A stretch of 64,000 nucleotides of DNA from Thecamonas trahens ATCC 50062 (Eukaryota > Apusozoa > Apusomonadida > Apusomonadidae): the NCBI RefSeq assembly GCF_000142905.1, contig NW_013657675.1:580180-644179 (forward strand), written 5' to 3'. This document shows, piece after piece, positions 56,830-64,000 of the stretch (positions are counted from its first letter, which is position 1; each line of letters begins with the position of its first letter). Below the pieces are notes generated by a model, which saw nothing but the letters and a program-made list of their open reading frames with translations, did no database searches and was not told where the DNA came from. The position numbers were made by a program, and so were the translations under genes.

Positions 56830-59800
56830 ATGGACGCACCGTTTCGTGTGACGCACCAGCGGGTAGCGCTGGACATCGACATGCAGGCGACACGGGTGGC
56901 TGGCATGACTGAGATGACGCTGGCACCTCTGGATGAGAGCTTGGATAGGTTCTCGTTTAATGCAAGGAACTTGGACATTACTCGTATCACGGTGGATGGC
57001 GTGGTGGCAGAGTACGCCTTTCAGGATGCTCTCCAGCGGGTGGTGCCTCAGTACGAGGGCCAAGCCGCGTGGTCGGTTGGTCGCTACGATGAGTGTTTGG
57101 CGACGGCGATGGCGTCTGCCGATGCGGGTGAGCTGCTGGTGTACTTGCCCAAGGAAGTCAAGCTTGTGCCGCGGGCGGTGCCGCTCGGCGACGAGGCGGC
57201 GAAGGGCTGGGTTGCTCCGCCACCGGCCGACGAGGACTCGTCCGACGACGAGGAGGACAACTCTGTGGCATCGAGGCTGGGCATGTCGACGTCAAAGATC
57301 AAGCGAGCGACGCGGGAGAAGGCTGCGGCCGGCGGGAGTGAGGAGGAGGCTGCGGCCAAGGCCAAGAAGAAGAAGAAGAAGGGACTGTCCGAGGCGGCTG
57401 CGGCCGGAGCGGCTGCGGCGCTGGCGTCGCGGCAGCAGCGGATGAAGGCGTCGTACTTTGAGCCTGTGGTTGTTCGCATCGAGTACTCGGTGACGGCGCC
57501 GGCAGGCGGGCTGCGGTTTGTGCTGCCGGACGCAGACGCGTTTCCGATGCGGGCGCCGCAGCTGCACACGACGGGCGAGCCGCTGTCGACGCGGATGTGG
57601 CTGCCGTGCGTGGACAACCGAATCTCGCGGCCGCTATACGAGTTTGCGTTTACGGTCGACGCGCGGTTTATGGTTGTGGCATCGGGCACGCTGGTGTCGC
57701 AGGTTGAGACTGGCGACGGGGCTACCAAAACGTTCTACTACATGCTCGAGGTTCCTACTGCGGCTGGTGCACTCTCGCTGGCGGTGGCACCGTTTGAAGT
57801 GGTGCAGGACCCGCGGCTGCCATTTGTGACCACGTTCTGCCTGCCCGGCGAGGCCGAGCGGGCGGTGCACACGGCGGCGGCGCTGTACGACATCTTTGAG
57901 TTTTACGAGGACTACCTCGGGCTCCCGTACCCGCACGAGAACTTCAAGCTTGCGTTTCTGGAAGAGCTGCCTGGTACGTTAGTGGTAGGTGCGACGGTGG
58001 CGTTCTGCTCCGACGCGCTGCTCCACGACGCGTGTGTGGCGGACCAGGTCCAGCCTGCGGCGTGCGAGCTCGCGCTCGCGGTGGCGACGCAGTGGTTTGG
58101 AGCGTTCATCGATGTGCCGACATGGTCGGAGGTGTGGACGCTTGAGGGTCTCGCGCGGCTGCTGCGACACGAGTTTGTGCGGGCGGCGTTTGGGATTGCG
58201 GCTGCAAAGCTCGCGCTCTACTCGTCGATGCAAGTTGTGCGAGTGGTTGAGGGCGGGAACGCGCTTGCGGGCGTGGTCATGCCGCCGCTCTCGCATCCGA
58301 CGTTCGAGTCGCACCCTGCGGCGCTGATGGAGGACTTTGGCGCGGTCAACGCGCTGCCTGTGGTGGCCGGGCTGAGTCTTGTCTCGCACGCGCTCTCGTA
58401 CGGCAGCGTCTTTGGAGTCAAGGCCTTTGTGGTCATGCACATGCTGCAGACGCGAGCCGGGCCGGAAAAGTTCAAGCGACTGCTTGTGGGGACGTGCCGG
58501 CGTGCGCTGGACTCTGACCTTGCGACGATTCTGGACTTTGAAGGCGAGATTTTTGCGCGGCTGTGCAAGAAGGACTCGTCGCTGCGGGAGTTTGCAGAGA
58601 TGTGGGTGTCGCGGGCGGGCTCGCCGACGCTGCTCTGCGGGTTCTGGTTCAACCGCAAGCAGCACATGGCCGAGGTTGCGATTCGACAGGAGGGCGTGCG
58701 CGACTGGAACAGCGACAAGTTTACGGGCCCGCTCATTCTGCGAATCCACGAGTATGACGGGCTCTACGACCACGTGCTCCACATCGACGACGTGTACAAT
58801 GTGTGCTCTGCGCCGGTCAACTCGAAGAACCGCAAGGCGCGTGCCAAGACTGTCAAGCTGGAGAACGGCGAGTACGCGAGCGTGGACGTGACAGCGATGA
58901 ACGACGCGCCAATTCTGTGGCTGCGGCCGGACCCCGACCTCATGTTCCTCGGCACCATCACGTTTGTGCAGTCGGAGGACAACTGGGTGTTCCAGGCAAC
59001 GCTTGAGCGCGACGTGGTGGGCCAGCTGACGGCGATTGCGGAGCTGGGCAAGATCGGAACACCCGACGCGATCAAGGCGCTTGCGGCGATTCTGGAGGAC
59101 ACGCGTAATTACCACGCGGTGCGGAGCGCGGCGGCGGCAGGGCTGGCGACAGCGGCGACGGTGCGGAACGCCGGGGCGGCGCTGGAGACACTCATCTCGC
59201 TCTTCAAGTCGTTCTACTTTTATGAGGACGGCTCGCGGTTCAAGCCAAACGACTACTCTGACCTTGCGGCGTACCACGTGCTGGTGGGGATGGTGCGTGC
59301 ACTGGCGATTGTGCGCGATGCCTCGGGTGAGTCGCCGCAGCACATTCGCGACTTTCTGGGCGAGCTCCTCAAGACCAACGACAACTCGTCGAACGAGCTC
59401 ACGGATGCGTTCTTTGTGGCGGAGCTGTACAAGGCGCTGACGCAAACGGCGCTTGCCAGTCGTGACAGCGCCATCGGGCTTGCAATGTACCGCAAGCTCT
59501 GCTCTGCGCTCGACTTTTACCGCATCCTGCCGTCGTACCACGACGTGGTCTCGCAGGCAGCGCTGGCGGGCATTGCGGCGCTTGCAGGCGCGCCGGGCTC
59601 GCGGGTGCCGCGTGGCGAGGTGCTTGACAAGCTGTACGAGGCAGCGGCGTACGGTAAGTTTGCCGACGTGCGTGTGGTGGCGTACTGCGGGCTTGTGGAT
59701 CTTGTGGCGCTGGACAGTGTCGCGGCGCTGACGTCGTTCCTGGGCCTACTTGCGGCGGAGCCTGTGACGACGACGGCGTATGTGGTGCTGAAGCATGTGG

Positions 59801-60429
59801 CCGCACACGTGGGGCGGGCGCCGATGTACAAGGAGCTGCACTCGCCGGTGACGGAGCTCGTGGCGGCGCGCAAGCTCACATCGGTCGTCTGGCACCAGCT
59901 CAATGTGGTCTCGGCATACGACTCGAAGCGTGCTGCCGGGTGGCGGGCGGTCTACCGCGCCCTGTTTGGCTACGGCAAGCCGGTCTGCCTCCCGAACGAG
60001 GTGCCAGCGGCGCAGGCCGAGCGGCCGCGGCTCAAGCTTGTGATTAAGCAGCAGGATGTGGCAGCGGCCATGCCACAGGCCATGGACGTTGCCGACGAGC
60101 CGTCGACGGCGGTGGCGATGCAGGAGGCGGGGACCAAGGTTGCTGTCAAGACCGAGGAGGCTGCGGCCCCCGTACCTGCCGCGGTCGCGAGCAGCGGCGC
60201 GGTGGCGGCCACCGGCATGCCTGCGGCTGCAGCGGCGGCCCCCGCAGCGGCAGTGGCGGCCGGAGCAGGCGAGGCAGCGAGCGGAGGAGGGTCTGCTCCG
60301 CCTGCTGGGGAGGTCAAGCCGTCGCGGCCGGTCATCAAGCTCAAGCTTGGCGGAGCTCTGCTGACCAGCGGCGGTGGCGGTAGCGACGATGACGACGAGT
60401 GGGGCACGTTCTCGTCGAGCGAAGAGTGA
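56830..60429 (+). CDS. TAF2: TFIID subunit TAF2
   Basis: 1199 residues. TAF2 is the TFIID subunit that contacts the Initiator element. It has the fold of an M1 aminopeptidase: an N-terminal beta domain ('VTHQRVALDIDMQATRVAGM'), 'WLPCVDNRISRPLYEFAFTV', then the domain that would be catalytic ('YEDYLGLPYPHENFKLAFLE'). Where active peptidases have HEXXH, this protein has 'ELALAVATQWFGAFI' (near residue 415-425), so the zinc site is lost, as is normal for TAF2. HEAT-like repeats follow ('ELGKIGTPDAIKALAAILED'). A Lys-rich acidic insert lies near 135-200, and the C terminus is Ala/Pro-rich with 'KPSRPVIKLKLGG' and an acidic end. Confidence 0.93.
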   Translation: MDAPFRVTHQRVALDIDMQATRVAGMTEMTLAPLDESLDRFSFNARNLDITRITVDGVVAEYAFQDALQRVVPQYEGQAAWSVGRYDECLATAMASADAGELLVYLPKEVKLVPRAVPLGDEAAKGWVAPPPADEDSSDDEEDNSVASRLGMSTSKIKRATREKAAAGGSEEEAAAKAKKKKKKGLSEAAAAGAAAALASRQQRMKASYFEPVVVRIEYSVTAPAGGLRFVLPDADAFPMRAPQLHTTGEPLSTRMWLPCVDNRISRPLYEFAFTVDARFMVVASGTLVSQVETGDGATKTFYYMLEVPTAAGALSLAVAPFEVVQDPRLPFVTTFCLPGEAERAVHTAAALYDIFEFYEDYLGLPYPHENFKLAFLEELPGTLVVGATVAFCSDALLHDACVADQVQPAACELALAVATQWFGAFIDVPTWSEVWTLEGLARLLRHEFVRAAFGIAAAKLALYSSMQVVRVVEGGNALAGVVMPPLSHPTFESHPAALMEDFGAVNALPVVAGLSLVSHALSYGSVFGVKAFVVMHMLQTRAGPEKFKRLLVGTCRRALDSDLATILDFEGEIFARLCKKDSSLREFAEMWVSRAGSPTLLCGFWFNRKQHMAEVAIRQEGVRDWNSDKFTGPLILRIHEYDGLYDHVLHIDDVYNVCSAPVNSKNRKARAKTVKLENGEYASVDVTAMNDAPILWLRPDPDLMFLGTITFVQSEDNWVFQATLERDVVGQLTAIAELGKIGTPDAIKALAAILEDTRNYHAVRSAAAAGLATAATVRNAGAALETLISLFKSFYFYEDGSRFKPNDYSDLAAYHVLVGMVRALAIVRDASGESPQHIRDFLGELLKTNDNSSNELTDAFFVAELYKALTQTALASRDSAIGLAMYRKLCSALDFYRILPSYHDVVSQAALAGIAALAGAPGSRVPRGEVLDKLYEAAAYGKFADVRVVAYCGLVDLVALDSVAALTSFLGLLAAEPVTTTAYVVLKHVAAHVGRAPMYKELHSPVTELVAARKLTSVVWHQLNVVSAYDSKRAAGWRAVYRALFGYGKPVCLPNEVPAAQAERPRLKLVIKQQDVAAAMPQAMDVADEPSTAVAMQEAGTKVAVKTEEAAAPVPAAVASSGAVAATGMPAAAAAAPAAAVAAGAGEAASGGGSAPPAGEVKPSRPVIKLKLGGALLTSGGGGSDDDDEWGTFSSSEE

Positions 60430-60553
60430 ACACAGTAAGATGAGCAGCGTCTCGCAGGCAGTGGCCGTGGCGGGTCGGTGACGGCTGGGGTAAAGACTTG
60501 GCTCGAGTCGCGGGCGAGCGGCGAGCGAGGCGACCGTCAGGTGCAGGCGGACG

Positions 60554-61539
60554 ATGTCTGGCGGACTGGCCGAGGTGCCAAAGGAGGCATGGGTAGACTA
60601 TGCACAGGCGGTTGCGCAAGTCTTTGCGCTTGCGGGCTTTGCCGGGGTACAGGCGAGCGAGTGGGACGCAGCGTCGCATGCGCAGGCTGTCTCGTGGGCC
60701 GAGCTGTTTGCGGCGCTCGGCGAGGCACTACGTGATGGCAGCGAACCGCGACCTGCGGTGACGGCGGGGGAGATACTTGCCGAGCTGCGGGCGGCGGGTG
60801 CGCCATTTACCTCGGTGGAGAGCCTGTGCGGTGCACGGGAGCTTCTGGATGCGACGCTGCTGGGCAACGTGGGAGTGGCAGCACAGCCGGAGCTTCTGGC
60901 TACGGTCGTGGCGGCGCTGGCGGATCCTCAGGCGGCACTGGCACAGGCACTACAGCAGAGCGCCGAGGATGCGGTCGGATGGCGGGTGGCGGCGGCAGCG
61001 GACAAGTTGGCAGAGGCTGGGCGGAAAGCCGCGAGTGAGGGCGAGCCGTGGGTGGTGGCGATGGCGCGTGAGGAGCTCGGCGACGGCGGCGGCGGCGAGA
61101 TCGGGGCCGCGGAGTTGGCGCAGGCACTCAAGGCACTGAGAGAGAACGAGAACGGAAGCGAGGGCGAGGGTGAGATGGTGGATGCGGCAGTGCGGACGGT
61201 GGCGCGGGCAGCGCTGGCGGGGGTGGCGAGTGCTGGCGATGTGGATGCGACGGCAGCGGCGCTGGCGACGATGAGCATGTCGCGGGCAGGCGAGGTTGCA
61301 GTAGCGGTAGCCAATTATCTCGCATACCTCTCGTTTGCTTTTTCCGGCTCTATCTCGACGGGCTCAGCTCGCAGATGCGTGTGGGTGGGAGGAGTGCGGA
61401 CGGCGCGGCGCGGCGGCTCGAGTCGCTGCGTACGATCTCGCGCGGAGCGAGCGAGGCGGTGGCTGCGGTGATGGGAGTGGGTGAGGTCAGAGGGAGGGCG
61501 GGCACGGGCAGCAGCACCAGCGATGACGACGATGTTTAA
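60554..61539 (+). CDS. Unrecognised Ala-rich helical protein, reading frame broken once
   Basis: The first frame runs from the ATG at 60554 (MSGGLAEVPKEAWVDYAQAV) to about 61340; the next frame supplies 'RLYLDGLSSQMRVGG' through 'GASEAVAAVMGVG' to 'SSTSDDDDV' and the stop at 61537-61539. One extra T in the TTTTT at 61339-61343 would join them into 328 residues. The protein is helical and Ala-rich. There is a faint likeness to the RTRAF/CLE7 family (a '..R..GAPF...' helix pair and a C-terminal helix), too weak to name it. It lies 124 bp downstream of TAF2 in the same direction and converges with SDHC. Confidence 0.5.
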
Positions 61540-61562
61540 GCGAGCGGAAGAGCGGGAGGCTT

Positions 61563-62340
61563 CTACATAAAGGCGAGAACGGCGGAGAGAGCCGAGGCGG
61601 AGCCGATGATGGCGGTCGAGGATGTGTTGACCGACTCGAGGTCAAGGCCCTTTGCGGTGGCGTCCCAGTAGATGTGGCGGGCGGAAGCCAGGTAGTGGTA
61701 GGTGAGCGGGAAGGCGACAGAGAACTTGGCGAGCGGGACGAGGGCGGGAGCGGCGTCCTTGAAGGCGTGGACGCAGTCGGTGATGTCGCCCGACGAGGGC
61801 AGATAGACGAGCGAGGCGGTGGCGAGGCCGCCGACCAGAGCCATACCGGTCACACGGTTCATGATGGACGAGATAGCGGTGACCGGGAACTTGTACACGG
61901 TGACATGCGGCGAGATGGGCCGCTTGGCGTTGCGGTTGGTCGCCTCGCCGGCCGCAGCTGCAGAGGACGACGTCAGCGTCCGCACGCCCGCCAGAGCAGT
62001 GGCGACAGCAGGGGACGATGCCAGGGAGCTGTGGAGAGGGTATGCGGGAGGGAGGAGGAGGAGGAGGGGGTGGTGGTGAGAGGGTGTTGGTGGTGGTGGG
62101 TATGGGGTGTGTGTGGGTGGTGTGGGAGCGGGTCGAGTCGTCAGCCATTTTTTGGTCTGTGGACCATGGGCATGGGCATGGGCATGGGCATGGACATGGG
62201 GCATGGGCATGGGCATGGAGAGTGGGGGAGGGGGGAAGGGGGCGGTTGGATGGAAGGTGGAACTGTGCAGGAGGCGGTGGGACGTACGTAGGCGTGGTGG
62301 CGGCACGCAGTGTGGCGCTAGCGAGAACGATACGCAGCAT
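61563..62340 (-). CDS. SDHC: Succinate dehydrogenase cytochrome b subunit (SDHC), two exons
   Basis: Exon 1 is 62288-62340 (MLRIVLASATLRAATTP..) with donor GTACGT; exon 2 is 61563-62028 after the acceptor CTCTCCACAG. The phases match and the product is 172 residues. SDHC anchors succinate dehydrogenase (complex II) in the inner mitochondrial membrane and helps bind haem b and ubiquinone. After a presequence comes 'RPISPHVTVYKFPVTAISSI', 'MNRVTGMALVGGLATASL' and 'AFPLTYHYLASARHIYWD', containing the likely haem-ligand His. Three membrane segments are seen. The 259-nt intron carries a GGGCAT hexamer array. A poly-G tract at 62395-62412 lies 55 bp upstream (poly-C in sense). Confidence 0.93.
62165..62217. 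repeat. GGGCAT hexamer repeat in SDHC intron
   Basis: Repeated CATGGG units with one interruption (GGACATGGGG). Confidence 0.9.
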
Positions 62341-62671
62341 TGTGTGGTGCGGGCGTCGAGTCTGCGTCCGCGACAACGAGTTTGGTTGGGATTTGGGGGG
62401 GGGGGGGGGGGGAGAAGGGGTGGACAAGATTGGCTTGCGTTCATTGGACACTAGAGTCGGGAGGGAGGGAGATGAGAAGGATGGCCGAGATATCGGGATA
62501 CTCGTCGGATTACTCGTCGGGTTTCTCATCGGGATACTCGTCGGGTTACTCGTCGGGTTACTCGTTGGGGTCATCGTACTCATCGACCAACTTGTCGACT
62601 TGATTGTGAGCTTGGACGATGGCTTGGACGATCGTTTGGACGATCGGCTGGATGATCGGTCGGACGATCGC
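62341..62671. other. Spacer with 15-bp repeats between SDHC and a prion-like gene
   Basis: Promoter side of SDHC and 3' flank of the prion-like gene. Repeats based on TACTCGTCGGGT (about 62497-62575) and GATCGG/GGACGATC units (about 62610-62665) fill most of it. Confidence 0.55.
62395..62412. repeat. Poly-G tract (18 nt)
   Basis: 55 bp upstream of the minus-strand SDHC start, so poly-C in the SDHC sense. Confidence 0.9.
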
Positions 62672-63256
62672 TTACTCCTGCTGCTGCTCCTGCTGCTGCG
62701 GCTGCTGGACAGCGGCAGGGTAGCCGTAGCCGTAGCCAAAGCCAAACTGCTGCTGCTGCTGCTGCGGGAAGAAGCCCGAGCCGTAGCCAAACTGCTGCTG
62801 CTGCGGGAAGTAGCCCGAGCCGTAGCCAAACTGCTGCGGCTGCTGCTGCTGCTGCTGCGGGAAGTAGCCCGAGCCGGTGGCAAACGGCTGCTGCTGCGGG
62901 GCGGCAAAGGGCTGGGCGGGGTAGAACGAGCCGTACTGCTGCGGCTGCTGGTTCTGCTGGTCAAAGCCGGCAAACGAGCCATAGCCTCCGTAGGTGCCGT
63001 AGCCAGGGTACGCACCATAGCCGTAGGGCGACGGGGCGGCAGCGGCGGCGGTCGACGACTTCTTGGACGACTTCTTGGACTTCTTGGACGACTTCTTGGA
63101 CGACTTCTTGGCCTTGGCGTCGTTGTCCTCGGCGTCAACGGCCTCGGCGGCCTCGTAGGCCTGCGGCGGGAACGGCGGGTAGTTGAGCGGGAGGACCTGG
63201 GTGGGGAGGCGCGGGTCGACCTTGTCGGCCTTGGTCACGATCGGGGCGAGCATCAT
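62672..63256 (-). CDS. Prion-like Q/G/Y/F-rich protein with Lys/Ser block
   Basis: 194 residues from the ATG at 63256 (MMLAPIVTKADKVDPRLPTQ); the frame extends to 63412 only through Pro-rich leader. A short ordered N terminus ('VLPLNYPPFPPQAYEAAE') is followed by a Lys/Ser block ('KKSSKKSSKKSKKSSKKSS'). The rest is composed of Gln runs and GYG or FGYGSGYFPQQQ units. Such composition is typical of prion-like domains that phase-separate in RNA-binding or adaptor proteins. No RNA-binding domain is seen. The next gene upstream is a second protein of the same kind on the same strand. Function unknown. Confidence 0.7.
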   Translation of the reverse strand: MMLAPIVTKADKVDPRLPTQVLPLNYPPFPPQAYEAAEAVDAEDNDAKAKKSSKKSSKKSKKSSKKSSTAAAAAPSPYGYGAYPGYGTYGGYGSFAGFDQQNQQPQQYGSFYPAQPFAAPQQQPFATGSGYFPQQQQQQPQQFGYGSGYFPQQQQFGYGSGFFPQQQQQQFGFGYGYGYPAAVQQPQQQEQQQE

Positions 63257-63468
63257 GTTGAAGAGGGTTGGGAAGAGGAAGTGGGGTGGCGGAGGGCCGC
63301 GTCCGTGGCTGTGGATGGGGATTGGAGGCGAGGATAACGGCGGTTTTTTGGGGAGAGCAGGAAAAGGGGAAGGGAGGAAGAGGTGACGGGCAACGGGAAG
63401 ATGTTGGTTCACTGGTGATCATGTCCACGTAGAGGCAGTGTCATCTGCCCTGGAGAACAAAGTGCAAG
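63257..63468. promoter_or_regulatory. Spacer between two prion-like genes
   Basis: 212 bp, G-rich on the + strand (C-rich in the gene sense); presumed promoter of the 62672-63256 gene. No coding signal. Confidence 0.45.
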
Positions 63469-64000
63469 TTACTCGTCGTCCGACTCGGCATCGTCATCAT
63501 CGGAGGTGTTCTGGACCGGGGCAGGGTACGACGGAGGCGGGGCCGGGTAGCGGGCGATGACCTCACCCTCGACAACGCGCGGCTGCGGGAAGGCGCCCGG
63601 GTAGGCGCCCGGGAAGCCACCGAACTGCTGCTGCGGCTGCTGGTAGCCCGAGGCCTGCTGCTGCTGCGGGAAGCCAAACGGCTGCTGCTGGGGGAAGCCA
63701 AACGGCTGCGGCTGCTGGTAGCCCGAGGTCTGCTGCTGCTGCGGGAAGGCGGCAAACTGCTGCTGGAAGCCAAACTGCTGCTGCGGGAAGCCAAACTGCT
63801 GCGGCTGCTGGTAGCCGGAGGCCTGCTGCTGCGGGTAGCCAAAGGTGGGGTAGCCGAACTGCTGCGGCTGCTGGTAGCCGGAAGCCTGCTGCTGCGGGTA
63901 GCCGTAGGTCGGGTAGCCCTGCTGCGGGTAGGCGCCGTAAGTCGGGTAGCCCTGCTGCGGGTAGCCAAAGGCGGCCGGGGCGGTCGAAGCGGACTTGGTC
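63469..64000 (-). CDS. Second prion-like GYPQQQ-repeat protein, runs off the window
   Basis: The frame is open from the window edge to the stop at 63469-63471, about 176 residues; the start lies beyond 64000. It is built from 'GYPQQGYPTYG' and 'FGYPQQQASGYQQPQQFG' type units and ends 'PSYPAPVQNTSDDDDAESDD'. GYxQQ-type tails occur in several eukaryotic families including annexin- and RNA-binding proteins; the missing N terminus would decide. The shared Q/G/Y/F make-up suggests that it and its neighbour are a local duplication or co-selected. Confidence 0.7.
   Translation of the reverse strand, partial: TKSASTAPAAFGYPQQGYPTYGAYPQQGYPTYGYPQQQASGYQQPQQFGYPTFGYPQQQASGYQQPQQFGFPQQQFGFQQQFAAFPQQQQTSGYQQPQPFGFPQQQPFGFPQQQQASGYQQPQQQFGGFPGAYPGAFPQPRVVEGEVIARYPAPPPSYPAPVQNTSDDDDAESDDE

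Overview
This 64 kb window is nuclear DNA of a GC-rich, flagellated unicellular eukaryote. The genes are eukaryotic (COP9 signalosome subunit 2, TFIID TAF2, AP-1 mu, SBDS, tRNA-splicing SEN54, SCO1, SDHC, a Tim8/13-type chaperone). Spliceosomal introns can be inferred, tRNA genes carry a nuclear-type intron, and cilium genes are present (CFAP61, a RIIa-domain protein, a possible axonemal protein). An apusomonad such as Thecamonas is my best guess, from style only and with low confidence. Genes are dense, lie on both strands and have few short introns, three of which start with GTACGT.

Layout. 0-0.9 kb: no gene. 0.9-8.4 kb: a secreted protein with a Hedgehog-type Hint (Hog) domain, SBDS, a DNAJC16-like J protein, an SPFH/band 7 protein and SEN54; the last two each need one extra base to stay in frame. 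8.6-13.1 kb: a tiny RIIa protein whose intron holds a 42-bp minisatellite, a KIAA0930/DUF2045 homologue, a possible piggyBac-type zinc-ribbon remnant and an unrecognised NP-motif protein. 13.7-13.9 kb: two identical elongator tRNA-Met genes with a 6-nt intron. 14-20 kb: an F-box protein with a multi-span membrane tail, an SLC38-type transporter cut by a 363-N gap, and a DegT/DnrJ sugar aminotransferase whose 5' end is lost in the same gap. 20-30.5 kb: uridine kinase/UPRT fusion, SNF2 helicase, theta-like GST, SCO1, a VASt-like tail-anchored protein and a large protein resembling bacterial beta-sandwich proteins. 30.6-41.8 kb: CFAP61, a possible axonemal protein, AP-1 mu, a type-B carboxylesterase, an LMBR1-like membrane protein and a Tim chaperone. 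42.4-54.7 kb: one uninterrupted 4101-residue coiled-coil gene. 54.8-64 kb: CSN2, TAF2, an unrecognised frameshifted gene, SDHC and two adjacent Q/G/Y-rich prion-like proteins, the second running off the window.

The genes do not form one pathway. Loose groups are mitochondrial respiration and import (SCO1, SDHC, Tim, perhaps ATP synthase e), the cilium, and trafficking or membrane contact (AP-1 mu, VASt-like, SPFH). Long C homopolymers on the sense strand recur just upstream of many starts and are the most consistent non-coding feature. Several oddities (the N gap, a 52-bp duplicated edge and three single-base frame breaks) look like assembly problems and should be checked before biological reading.
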